DNA of 5,752 nucleotides from assembly GCA_003219395.1 (NCBI GenBank), contig QHOR01000158.1:508-6259 (forward strand), written 5' to 3'. Origin of the DNA: Verrucomicrobiota bacterium (GTDB lineage: Bacteria > Verrucomicrobiota > Verrucomicrobiia > Chthoniobacterales > UBA10450). Under the pieces are notes generated by a model. That model was not told the DNA's origin and did not search any database. It saw only the letters and a list, made by a program, of their open reading frames with translations. Positions 1-5,509 of this stretch are shown piece after piece. Numbering within the stretch: position 1 is the stretch's first letter; the number at the start of each line of letters is the position of its first letter. Both the position numbers and the translations under genes were made by a program.

Positions 1-195
1 TGGCGTTATGCAGGCCGTTATACCGACGTTCGTGCGCACGTGCATTTGCTCCAGATCGCCATGCAAAACGCAGGGTTTTGGGGATTGCGCACGGAGTGGT
101 GGCATTTCACCATTGCGAATTGGCAAAAATATTTGCCGAACCAAACGGTACGAACCGCGCAAGTCTGTGGGACCCAATGGCAAGGCAAGTTATGA
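1..195 (+). CDS. D-alanyl-D-alanine dipeptidase (VanX/DdpX, peptidase M15D), C-terminal fragment
   Basis: This frame is open from the window edge to TGA at 193-195 and shows the last 64 residues; the start lies outside. Enzymes of this family are zinc metallopeptidases that split D-Ala-D-Ala, either for peptidoglycan dipeptide recycling or, as VanX, in vancomycin resistance. The decisive signature is TEWWHF at visible residues 31-36 (bases 91-108), preceded by MQNAGFWGLR. In VanX the Glu of EWWHF is the catalytic base and the His is a zinc ligand; here these are codons 94-96 and 103-105. The other zinc ligands (SxHxxGxAxD region) would be upstream of the window. A short tail after the motif is normal. 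No vanA/vanH-like gene is visible, so a housekeeping recycling role is more likely than resistance, which is inference. The stop overlaps the next start as ATGA. Confidence 0.85.
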   Translation, partial: WRYAGRYTDVRAHVHLLQIAMQNAGFWGLRTEWWHFTIANWQKYLPNQTVRTAQVCGTQWQGKL

Positions 196-698
196 TCGCG
201 AGCTTCCTGCGCGGTTTGCAGCAGCCGGAATACGTTCATGTGTTGCTCAATCCATTGCCGGTTTACGGGTTGCTCGTAGGCTGGATTGGGCTGGTCATCG
301 GCCTGGCTTTAAAGAGTCGCCGCGCGCAAATTGCAACGCTCACGCTCGTGCTACTTAGCTCTATTTCAGCATGGCCTGTTTACGAATTCGGCCAGCAAGG
401 TTACGACCGTGTTTTGTCGATGGCTGACGAGCCCGGGGGAGCGTGGCTCGACGAACACATGCACCGCGCTGAGAATCTCATTTGGGTTTTCTACGCCCTC
501 GCAGCCTTGAGTGCGTTTGCTGTCGCTGTGCCAATCAAATGGCCCAGATCTTCCATGCCGCTCGCCATCGCGGTAGTTTTGCTCGGTGCGGTGACCTTGG
601 GAACGGGGGCTTACATCGCGTACGCAGGTGGAAGGGTTCGCCACCGCGAATTTCGAAATGAACCGCCGCCGCCAAAGAGATCCGAATACGAGCATTAA
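192..698 (+). CDS. Small integral membrane protein, DUF2231-like, unknown function
   Basis: The product is 168 aa. I chose ATG 192 because it overlaps the upstream TGA as ATGA (translational coupling) and has AAGG at 182-185, 6 bases ahead. An in-frame ATG at 177 and a TTG at 78 would lie inside the dipeptidase gene. Four hydrophobic segments are visible at about residues 17-40, 46-66, 95-113 and 122-145, indicating an inner-membrane protein. A soluble loop (about 67-94) carries GQQGYDRV and WLDEHMHRAE, with several His and acidic residues. The last helix ends in AYAGGRVRHREF, followed by a charged, proline-rich tail (EPPPPKRSEYEH). The short bundle ending in a glycine-rich, His-containing motif recalls DUF2231-type proteins, some of which are suspected metal or haem binders. 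That assignment is from memory and tentative, and no function should be taken from it. It is probably co-transcribed with the dipeptidase. Confidence 0.8.
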   Translation: MIASFLRGLQQPEYVHVLLNPLPVYGLLVGWIGLVIGLALKSRRAQIATLTLVLLSSISAWPVYEFGQQGYDRVLSMADEPGGAWLDEHMHRAENLIWVFYALAALSAFAVAVPIKWPRSSMPLAIAVVLLGAVTLGTGAYIAYAGGRVRHREFRNEPPPPKRSEYEH

Positions 699-720
699 CC
701 AGTCGTTGCGGAAGAGGCAG

Positions 721-868
721 TTTGTGATTCTAGACGAGCGAAGAATCCAGCTACTTCAACCAATTCAGCAGTCAAGTTAGCGTGACAAATCCAATTGCTT
801 CGGCCGCCAAATCAGTATGCGTAATCAATCGAAGTAGCTGGATGCTTGGCTTCGCTTAACATGACAAG
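721..868. repeat. Inverted-repeat (REP/MITE-like) intergenic element
   Basis: Within the 212-base gap between the membrane protein and the permease, ATCCAGCTACTTC (745-757) is matched exactly by its reverse complement GAAGTAGCTGGAT (831-843), a 13-bp perfect inverted repeat around a 73-base centre. The similarity extends outward: AGCGAAG (737-743) pairs with CTTCGCT (850-856). The outer ends read TTTGTGATTCTAG on the left (721-733) and, reversed, CTTGTCATGTTAAG on the right (855-868). An inward third end, TTTGTCACGCTAAC (reverse complement of 776-789), is also present. The ends resemble GTCATTCTGAGCGAAG-type dispersed repeats that I remember from many environmental genomes. No open frame of note lies inside. 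It could instead be a long-range RNA stem affecting either neighbour. The rest of the gap (699-720, 869-910) shows nothing recognisable. Confidence 0.6.
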
Positions 869-910
869 ATCCGCGGTTCCGCTTCATCGCATCGACCGTT
901 CAATGAACTC

Positions 911-2332
911 ATGAGAACTGAGCTTGATCACGCCGAGCGCAGTGTCGAACAACAGAGCGTTTCCCTCAAAAGGCCGCTCGGACTTGGCGATCTCGTTTTG
1001 ACGCAGATTGTCTTTGTCGTTGGCTCAGGCTGGGTCGGCACCGCTGCAAAGCTTGGAACCTCGCATCTCTTTTTCTGGCTGCTTGCGATTTTACTTTTCT
1101 ACATTCCGCAAGCCGCTGTGGTGATTTATCTGAGCAGACTGATGCCTTTGGAAGGCGGAATTTATCAATGGGCGAAGCTCGCGTTTAACGAATTCACAGG
1201 CTTCATCGTGGCTTGGAACCTTTGGCTTTTGTCGATCATGGTGATCGCCATGGGCGGAATGTTCATCACAACTAACATCTCCTATGCCTTGGGCGATCCA
1301 GCCGCGTGGATGCGAAATAGTGCCTGGTGCGTTTCGCTCATCAGCATTGTGCTGGTAACCGGCCTGGGATGGACCGGCGTTCGTGGGCTGTCCTTAGGCA
1401 AATGGGTGCACAATATCGGGGGGTACGCGATGTTCCTCGCTTATGGTGCTTTGATTGTGCTGCCATTTGTTAGTCTCGCTCGCGGCAATCTCAGCACGTA
1501 TCGCCCGCTTGCAATCGCTGCGCCCGCGATGCCGCTATTCTATTGCTTTAATATCTTTAGCAAACTCGCAGTGGGCGGACTTAGCGGATTTGAATATGTT
1601 GGCATTATGGCCGGTGAAGCTCGTGCACCGGCGCGCAACATCGGACGCTCCGTGATTATCGCAGCGCCGATCATCGCGCTGATGTTCATCCTCGGAACGA
1701 GCTCAGTTTTGGCTTTTATCGGAAATAACCAAATCGATCTAATCGGCCCCGTGCCGCAGACGTTGCGGCTCGGTCTGCATTCGTTCCGAATTGCCGGCGC
1801 AATCGCATCGGTGGCGATTCTGCTGATGATAGTGCGCTCGATATCTTCGAGGAGCATTCATTTCACTGGCAGCTCCCGTTTGCCGATGGTGGCGGGCTGG
1901 GACCAGCTGCTGCCGGTCTGGTTTTCGCGTTTGCACCCGCGTTACAAGACGCCGATCAACTCAATCATGTTTGTCGGCGCGATCACGTTGGTGATTGCCG
2001 TGTCCAGCCAGATCGGCGCAGGGTTACAGGAGGCATTTCAACTTGTGGACAATGCCGCCAACGTTTTTTACGGAATTGTTTATGCGGTCATGTTCGCAAT
2101 CCCAATTGCAGGCGCAGCCGCAGTTCGGAGGGGCGCGCGCATTTGGTTGCGATTGGCCGCTGGTGCCGGACTGGTGGTATCTCTGCTGGCAATCTTCTTC
2201 ACCATCTATCCGATCATTGATGTGCCTAATCCGTTGGTTTTCGCCGCAAAAGTCATTGCGGTGCCGCTCTTAGCCAATCTCACCGGCATGACTATTTTTG
2301 CGATTAACTACAAACGTCGGGGCGCGATTTGA
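911..2332 (+). CDS. APC-superfamily amino-acid permease
   Basis: The product is 473 aa, close to the usual 450-500 aa for single-chain amino acid/polyamine/organocation permeases, with about 12 hydrophobic helices. The cytoplasmic N-terminus (1-20) leads into helix 1, whose broken Gly-rich centre VVGSGWVG (36-43) corresponds to the substrate-binding unwound region of the family. PLEGGIYQW (79-87) is the conserved start of helix 3. GFEYVGIMAGEARAPARNIGRS (226-247) fits the helix 6-7 region, where family members have an acidic residue followed by an NP/P-type loop and 'R.IP'. RLPMVAGWDQLLPVWFSRLHPR (323-344) followed by TP matches the usual helix 8-9 loop. It should import or exchange an amino acid or amine across the inner membrane; the substrate cannot be read from sequence. 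ATG 911 has no clear Shine-Dalgarno sequence. The gene is followed directly by a hairpin terminator and appears monocistronic. Confidence 0.88.
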   Translation: MRTELDHAERSVEQQSVSLKRPLGLGDLVLTQIVFVVGSGWVGTAAKLGTSHLFFWLLAILLFYIPQAAVVIYLSRLMPLEGGIYQWAKLAFNEFTGFIVAWNLWLLSIMVIAMGGMFITTNISYALGDPAAWMRNSAWCVSLISIVLVTGLGWTGVRGLSLGKWVHNIGGYAMFLAYGALIVLPFVSLARGNLSTYRPLAIAAPAMPLFYCFNIFSKLAVGGLSGFEYVGIMAGEARAPARNIGRSVIIAAPIIALMFILGTSSVLAFIGNNQIDLIGPVPQTLRLGLHSFRIAGAIASVAILLMIVRSISSRSIHFTGSSRLPMVAGWDQLLPVWFSRLHPRYKTPINSIMFVGAITLVIAVSSQIGAGLQEAFQLVDNAANVFYGIVYAVMFAIPIAGAAAVRRGARIWLRLAAGAGLVVSLLAIFFTIYPIIDVPNPLVFAAKVIAVPLLANLTGMTIFAINYKRRGAI

Positions 2333-2363
2333 AAATCTGTGGCTGTACGCCAGCGAGATTTTT
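2332..2363. terminator. Bidirectional hairpin terminator between convergent genes
   Basis: AAAATCT (2332-2338) pairs with AGATTTT (2356-2362). Inside it TGGC (2340-2343) pairs with GCCA (2349-2352) around a 5-base loop, leaving only a small internal bulge. The 3' arm runs into T5 (2359-2363) on the plus strand and the A4 of the 5' arm gives a T-run on the minus strand, so it can end transcription of the permease (+) and of cutA (-). It occupies the whole 29-base gap and overlaps the last base of the permease TGA and the cutA stop codon. Confidence 0.75.
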
Positions 2364-2682
2364 AGCGGCAGTTATCGATTACCCAGCGCAAATAATCCGG
2401 CGATCCGCTGTCGATCTTGATGCAGATCAATTCCGGAACTTCATAAGGATGAAGCGAGCGCAGTTTTCCTTCTAACGCTGCCAGTCGATCCTGAGTCGTT
2501 TTAAAGAAGACCATGACCTCACCGGCAGTCTCGATTTTTTCTTTCCAGCGGTAGATGGAATGAACACCCGGCATGAGATTGGCGCACGCTGCCAACTCTC
2601 CCGCAACCAGTGTTTCGGCAATGCGGTTAGCTGTCTCCACATCCGGAAAAGTGGTGACGGCCAGTAAGACTTGATCGGCCAT
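2362..2682 (-). CDS. cutA: Divalent-cation tolerance protein CutA (CutA1)
   Basis: The product is 106 aa, full length for this small trimeric, PII-like cytoplasmic protein linked to copper and other divalent-cation tolerance in E. coli; its molecular role remains unsettled. Family signatures are in place: the TTFPDVETANRIAETLV beginning (10-26), ELAACANLMPGVHSIYRW (29-46) with the conserved Cys33, the E-x-MVFFKT strand (55-62) and LHPYEVPELI (77-86) with the conserved His78. The start ATG (2680-2682) is 3 bases after the mnmA stop, so it is almost certainly the second gene of an mnmA-cutA operon and may depend on coupling, since no good ribosome binding site is visible. The TAA stop is embedded in the shared terminator hairpin. 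This pairing with mnmA suggests no obvious joint pathway. Confidence 0.95.
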   Translation of the reverse strand: MADQVLLAVTTFPDVETANRIAETLVAGELAACANLMPGVHSIYRWKEKIETAGEVMVFFKTTQDRLAALEGKLRSLHPYEVPELICIKIDSGSPDYLRWVIDNCR

Positions 2683-2685
2683 TGC

Positions 2686-3855
2686 TCAGACAACGGTAGC
2701 TGTAGCTGATCGATTGAACGGCTCACTCCGTCCGATCGACTGCGAATGCCTGAACGGCTCGCCTCGGCAAATCCAACCGCCACCAAGGACGACGTCATCG
2801 TTATAAAACACGGCTGCCTGCCCCGGAGTCACGGCCCTTTGCGGATCGTGCAGCCGCACGCGGGCACGTCCGCCGTCGAGCGGCGTCAATGTAGCGCGTG
2901 TCGCTGGATGACTGTAGCGAATCTTTACTGTTGCTTCGATTTCGTTGTCATAGCCGGACTCGTTGACCCCGGCGATTGGATGCCAATTTGCTCGGTCGAT
3001 CTCGAATTCGTCCGTCACCAAATCATCAGCATCTCCGACAATTACGCGATTCATCGCCGGATCCAGATCGACAACGTAGCGCGGTCCTGGCGAGCCGCCC
3101 GGCAATCCTTTTCGTTGGCCAATCGTGAAAAGCTCGATGCCGTCGTGTTCGCCCAGGAAATTCCCGGCAACATCGTAAATCTCGCCGCGGTGAAACTCAT
3201 TTTCGCCCAAATGCGAACGCAAAAATGCCTTGTAATCGTTGCCGGGAACAAAACAGATTTCCTGGCTATCCGCCTTGTCGGCAACTTTGAGGTCTAACGA
3301 GTGCGCGATCTCGCGGATTTGAGGTTTGGTCATTTCGCCGAGTGGAGTCAAGGCACGTCGTAGTTGGGCCTGGCGCAAACTGAAAAGGAAATAGGACTGA
3401 TCTTTGCGCGGATCGCGCCCCTTTCGCAAAATTGCGTGATCAGCGCGTTGTTCAATGATCGCGTAATGCCCCGTCGCGATGTAGTCGCACCCCAGGGCGG
3501 CGGCTTTGCTCCAAAGATTCCCGAACTTGAGCTTCTCGTTGCACATCACACACGGGTTTAGCGTACGGCCGGCCTGGTATTCGCTCGTGAAATAATCAAT
3601 GACCAACCGCTCGAACTGGTCGGCCTCATCGACAACGTAATGCGGAATACCCAGCGAATGCGCCACACCGCGCGCATCGGCGACTGCTTGAGGCCCGCAA
3701 CATTTGTCTTCCGCGCGCGAGATGCAGTCCTGCGGCCATACTTTCATGGTAACGCCGATGACCTCGTAGCCTTGCTGGCGCAACAAATATCCCGCCACGC
3801 TGGAGTCCACTCCCCCGCTCATCCCGAGTAACACGCCTTGTCGTTTTTGATTCAT
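2686..3855 (-). CDS. mnmA: tRNA-specific 2-thiouridylase MnmA
   Basis: The product is 389 aa. MnmA uses ATP and a relayed sulfur to make 2-thiouridine at wobble U34 of tRNA-Lys, -Glu and -Gln in the cytoplasm. The N-terminal ATP-pyrophosphatase domain has the PP-loop SGGVDSS (13-19). NPCVMCNEKLKFG (100-112), ATGHYA (127-132) and KDQSYFLF (151-158) follow, then DSQEICFVPG (196-205) with the second catalytic Cys201, GQRKGLPGG (246-254), and the C-terminal beta-barrel ending at VVLGGGWI (355-362). Cys105 aligns with E. coli Cys102, and Cys102 takes the place of the E. coli Asp99, giving a CxxC motif. Extra cysteines lie at 44, 52 and 53. I chose ATG 3853-3855 because MNQKRQGVLLGMSGG is the normal family beginning; the open frame continues upstream to 4068 but through repeat DNA. 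A 27-residue tail follows the usual end and carries a repeated EPF motif. It is followed at 3 bases by cutA. Confidence 0.96.
   Translation of the reverse strand: MNQKRQGVLLGMSGGVDSSVAGYLLRQQGYEVIGVTMKVWPQDCISRAEDKCCGPQAVADARGVAHSLGIPHYVVDEADQFERLVIDYFTSEYQAGRTLNPCVMCNEKLKFGNLWSKAAALGCDYIATGHYAIIEQRADHAILRKGRDPRKDQSYFLFSLRQAQLRRALTPLGEMTKPQIREIAHSLDLKVADKADSQEICFVPGNDYKAFLRSHLGENEFHRGEIYDVAGNFLGEHDGIELFTIGQRKGLPGGSPGPRYVVDLDPAMNRVIVGDADDLVTDEFEIDRANWHPIAGVNESGYDNEIEATVKIRYSHPATRATLTPLDGGRARVRLHDPQRAVTPGQAAVFYNDDVVLGGGWICRGEPFRHSQSIGRSEPFNRSATATVV
2715..2760. repeat. In-frame direct repeat in the mnmA 3' tail
   Basis: TGAACGGCTC occurs at 2715-2724 and again at 2751-2760, exactly 36 bases apart (12 codons), with a neighbouring GATCGA repeated at 2708-2713 and 2734-2739. 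On the minus strand this encodes the two copies of (G/S)EPF in the tail of MnmA. It looks like a partly decayed duplication that lengthened the C-terminus. Confidence 0.5.
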
Positions 3856-3904
3856 CTTGAGCGAGCAACTTCTATCAAGAGAGGCATGAGTCAATTTCGT
3901 AGAA

Positions 3905-3951
3905 AGCCAGGCTGGCAACCTGTGTTCCTCCCGGCAGCGCCACGAGGCGCC
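3905..3951. repeat. Palindromic repeat pair in the divergent mnmA upstream region
   Basis: The 161-base gap 3856-4016 contains two palindromes. CAGGCTGGCAACCTG (3908-3922) is an imperfect 15-base palindrome. GCGCC-ACGA-GGCGC (3937-3950) is a perfect 5-bp stem with a 4-base loop. Read on the minus strand the pair gives a GGCGCC...GGAACACAGGTTGCCAGCCTG arrangement, a kind of string I associate with dispersed intergenic repeats of Verrucomicrobiota; this is recollection, not a search. It lies upstream of both mnmA and the exported-protein gene, so the promoters must flank or overlap it. It could also form hairpins in the mnmA leader. Confidence 0.5.
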
Positions 3952-3979
3952 GTTCATACAATGCAAATTTGAAAGATAT

Positions 3980-4008
3980 TTGACGCGTCCCGGTGCTTTG
4001 GCTAGAAG
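3980..4008 (+). promoter_or_regulatory. Possible sigma-70-type promoter for the exported protein
   Basis: TTGACG (3980-3985) is followed after exactly 17 bases by TAGAAG (4003-4008), matching five of six and four of six consensus bases. A start site near 4015 would leave almost no leader before GTG 4017 or GTG 4023. The AGAAG at 4004-4008 could instead act as a ribosome binding site for GTG 4017, and both readings cannot be true together. Weak evidence. Confidence 0.25.
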
Positions 4009-4016
4009 CCTCCGTT

Positions 4017-4782
4017 GTGTTCGTGACGGCAAATCCAAAGAGCAGATCCACGCAGCGGACGCGATCACTAATTTCCGCGCTCCTTTTCATCGCAGCTGGG
4101 CTGGTTGTGCTGGGACGCATGGCTGTAGCGATGGCTTCAGGTGAAACCGATCGCATCCGAGGAGGGTGTGATCCTGTAGTGATTCCGCAGTTCTTCGATG
4201 CCGTTACGCCACCGGCGTTGCCTCCTGGCTGGTCAAGCACCACCTGGGTGACATCTAACGCTGGACTGCCGAGTCCGCCTGTCGATTCACTCCCTAACGC
4301 CGCATTTGTCGATGATCCGGCCACCATCAGCGACACGCAGCTTCCTTTCACCTAGTATACCTGTTAAAGCCGATGGCAGCCCCGCGCGGGTGTCTTTCCG
4401 CAACAACTTCAACTTGCAGGATGGCTTTGATGGCGGCGTGCTCGAGATCAGCTTTGATGATGGACTAACTTTTCAAGACATTCTTGCTGCCGGCGGCACA
4501 TTTGCCACTGGCGGTTACAATGAGACGATCAGCACTTGCTGTGGCAATCCCCTCGCTGGCCGTCAGGCGTGGACTGGGAACTCAGGCGGGTTTATAAGCA
4601 CTACGGTAAATCTCCCGTACTCGTCACTCCCAATTATCCTGCGTTGGAGAATGGGAAGCGATAGCAGCGTTTCTGGAGAGGGCTGGCGGGTCGACAGCGT
4701 TGCCATCACTATACCGTGTCCGCCGCCGCCGCCGACTGGTCGGGGACGCCCGACGCCGCATCCTCGCCCAACTCCGCACTAG
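4017..4782 (+). pseudogene. Secreted beta-sandwich protein with Pro/Thr-rich tail, split by a one-base frameshift
   Basis: Two overlapping plus-strand frames encode one protein. The first (from GTG 4017, or GTG 4023 or 3993) runs 112 codons to TAG 4353-4355. The second continues the same family sequence from about 4348 to TAG 4780-4782 (144 codons). Joined, they give about 254 residues. The N-terminus is a long signal peptide: a basic region (K, R, R, R), the core LISALLFIAAGLVVLG and a likely AMA|S cleavage after residue 40. FFDAVTPPALPPGW, DSLPNAAFVDDP, SFRNNFNLQDGFDGGVLEIS, GNPLAGRQAW, NSGGFISTTVNLP and LRWRMGSDSSVSGEGWRVDSV follow. These resemble the MAM-like/jelly-roll domains found behind secreted proteases such as immune inhibitor A. 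The tail CPPPPPTGRGRPTPHPRPTPH is low complexity. Function is unknown; surface adhesion or binding is inference. The second frame has no ribosome binding site at ATG 4306, so it is unlikely to be made alone. A sequencing error would restore an intact gene. Confidence 0.75.
4341..4355 (+). other. Frameshift junction in the secreted protein gene
   Basis: The first frame reads DTQL and then goes wrong as P-F-T-stop (CTT CCT TTC ACC TAG). The family sequence resumes as SPSIPV in the next frame from TCA 4348. Between CTT (ends 4343) and TCA lie four bases, CCTT, where three would keep the frame. The change is therefore one extra base (or two missing) in a short pyrimidine-rich run, CTTCCTTTC, which is prone to indels. 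Confidence 0.75.
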
Positions 4783-4796
4783 GAGGCATCGAATCA

Positions 4797-4853
4797 GTGA
4801 TTACCGAAGGTCGCTTGGGCGAGTTCGCAAAACACGTTGTGAGCCAACGATAA
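4797..4853 (+). CDS. Possible 18-codon small ORF behind a strong AGGAGG
   Basis: A perfect AGGAGG (4781-4786) overlaps the upstream TAG and is followed after 10 bases by GTG 4797, opening a frame of 18 codons (VITEGRLGEFAKHVVSQR) that ends at TAA 4851-4853. I do not recognise the peptide. The spacing is slightly long and so short a frame is expected by chance. It may be a real small protein, the stump of a lost downstream gene, or nothing. If the upstream gene is broken, coupling to it would also be lost. Confidence 0.2.
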   Translation: MITEGRLGEFAKHVVSQR

Positions 4854-4855
4854 CT

Positions 4856-4917
4856 GCCGTGGAGCACGGCTTGCTGGCAAGGCGGTAGCCTGCGCTTCCT
4901 GGAAAAGTGACGCTCCG
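4856..4917. repeat. Hairpin-rich intergenic element between convergent genes
   Basis: Three small stems follow one another: GCCGT-GGAGC-ACGGC (4856-4870), TTGC-TG-GCAA (4871-4880) and GGC-GGTA-GCC (4881-4890). The whole is also bracketed by GGAGC (4861-4865) and GCTCC (4912-4916). It fills most of the 135-base gap between the exported protein (+) and aag (-). It may serve as a transcription end signal for both or be a member of a dispersed palindromic family; there is no T-run typical of an intrinsic terminator. Confidence 0.4.
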
Positions 4918-5496
4918 CTATAGCTTCACCGCGCGGCTTACGAACGGACTGCCGCGCAAGGTGAAACGCCAGGGATAATGTGCGGAGCGCGTGATGCCAA
5001 TGCGCTTGTCTGCCACCACATCCGGGGACGTCTCTGCGTTGCGAGCGAAACAGTGTCGCGGATCGGAACACAAATCCATTTCATGATGGCGATTGGTAAT
5101 GCCAAGCGCCTGCGTGAGCTTACCAGGCCCCGAGCAAAGACGTTTCACATCGTCGAGGCCACGACGTTTCTTCATTCGTTCGATTCCTCTCTTCGGCTCC
5201 AGCGCGCGAATCAAAACGAAACCGTTCTCGTCGCCTTTCACTAATACGTTCAGCATCCAGTGCATTCCGTAATTGAAATAGACGTATGCCGCACCGGCAT
5301 TGTTTCGCTCGATGAAACTGCGAGCGCTCGGCCGTGTAAAGGTATGTGCGGCCTCGTCGTTGATCGCCGCATATGCTTCGACCTCGACAACGAGCCCTGA
5401 GCAATCGCCCCAAATTAGTTCTGTGCCGATCAATCCGCGCGCACAACTCAGCGGATCACGTTGGAAAAAAGACGCACGGACGATCTTGCTCTCCAC
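4918..5496 (-). CDS. 3-methyladenine DNA glycosylase (AAG/MPG family)
   Basis: The product is 192 aa, normal for bacterial members of the AAG/MPG family, which flip out alkylated and deaminated purines (3-methyladenine, 7-methylguanine, hypoxanthine) and cut the glycosidic bond to begin base-excision repair. Active-site residues aligned with human AAG are all present: the general base Glu40 and Tyr42 in EVEAY, His51 in DEAAH, Tyr73 and the intercalating Tyr76 in YVYFNYGMHW, and Asn83. VLIRALEP (94-101) and LCSGPGKLTQALGI (120-133) complete the family signature. The start is GTG 5494-5496, chosen because AAGGAG (5504-5509 on the minus strand) sits 7 bases upstream and MESKIVRASFFQRDP is a normal beginning. 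It follows the S58 peptidase gene by 11 bases, so the two are probably co-transcribed. The stop is TAG 4918-4920. Confidence 0.95.
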   Translation of the reverse strand: MESKIVRASFFQRDPLSCARGLIGTELIWGDCSGLVVEVEAYAAINDEAAHTFTRPSARSFIERNNAGAAYVYFNYGMHWMLNVLVKGDENGFVLIRALEPKRGIERMKKRRGLDDVKRLCSGPGKLTQALGITNRHHEMDLCSDPRHCFARNAETSPDVVADKRIGITRSAHYPWRFTLRGSPFVSRAVKL

Positions 5497-5503
5497 CGGA
5501 AGA

Positions 5504-5509
5504 CTCCTT
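5504..5509 (-). promoter_or_regulatory. Ribosome binding site of the glycosylase gene, overlapping the upstream stop
   Basis: Minus-strand AAGGAG lies 7 bases before GTG 5496 and fixes that non-ATG start. Its first two bases (5509-5508) are the last two of the S58 peptidase TAA stop codon (5510-5508), so ribosomes ending the upstream gene sit on the site, favouring coupled translation. Confidence 0.75.

Noticed and set aside
78..191. In-frame TTG 78 or ATG 177 as the start of the membrane protein
   Set aside because: Both lie inside the dipeptidase coding sequence. ATG 192 gives the ATGA overlap and has AAGG at a proper distance.
8..358. 116-codon plus-strand open frame
   Set aside because: It is a shadow in another frame over the dipeptidase end and the membrane protein, with no recognisable domain and unlike composition.
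2746..3297. 183-codon plus-strand open frame opposite mnmA
   Set aside because: It is antisense to a clearly recognised, fully conserved mnmA and shows no family signature of its own.
3866..3894. mnmA promoter with TTGACT (3889-3894, minus strand)
   Set aside because: No acceptable -10 hexamer stands 16-18 bases away; the best candidate, TAGAAG, is only 14 bases away.
3856..4068. N-terminal extension of MnmA by 71 residues
   Set aside because: The open frame runs through palindromic repeat DNA and has no family likeness; MNQKRQGVLLGMSGG from 3855 is the normal MnmA beginning.
4341..4358. prfB-like programmed +1 frameshift
   Set aside because: There is no CTT directly before the stop codon and no upstream Shine-Dalgarno-like stimulator at the usual distance; a simple indel explains the data better.
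4720..4779. CCG-rich run and Pro/Thr/His tail as a separate repeat element
   Set aside because: It encodes the low-complexity C-terminal tail of the exported protein in frame, which is usual for such secreted proteins.
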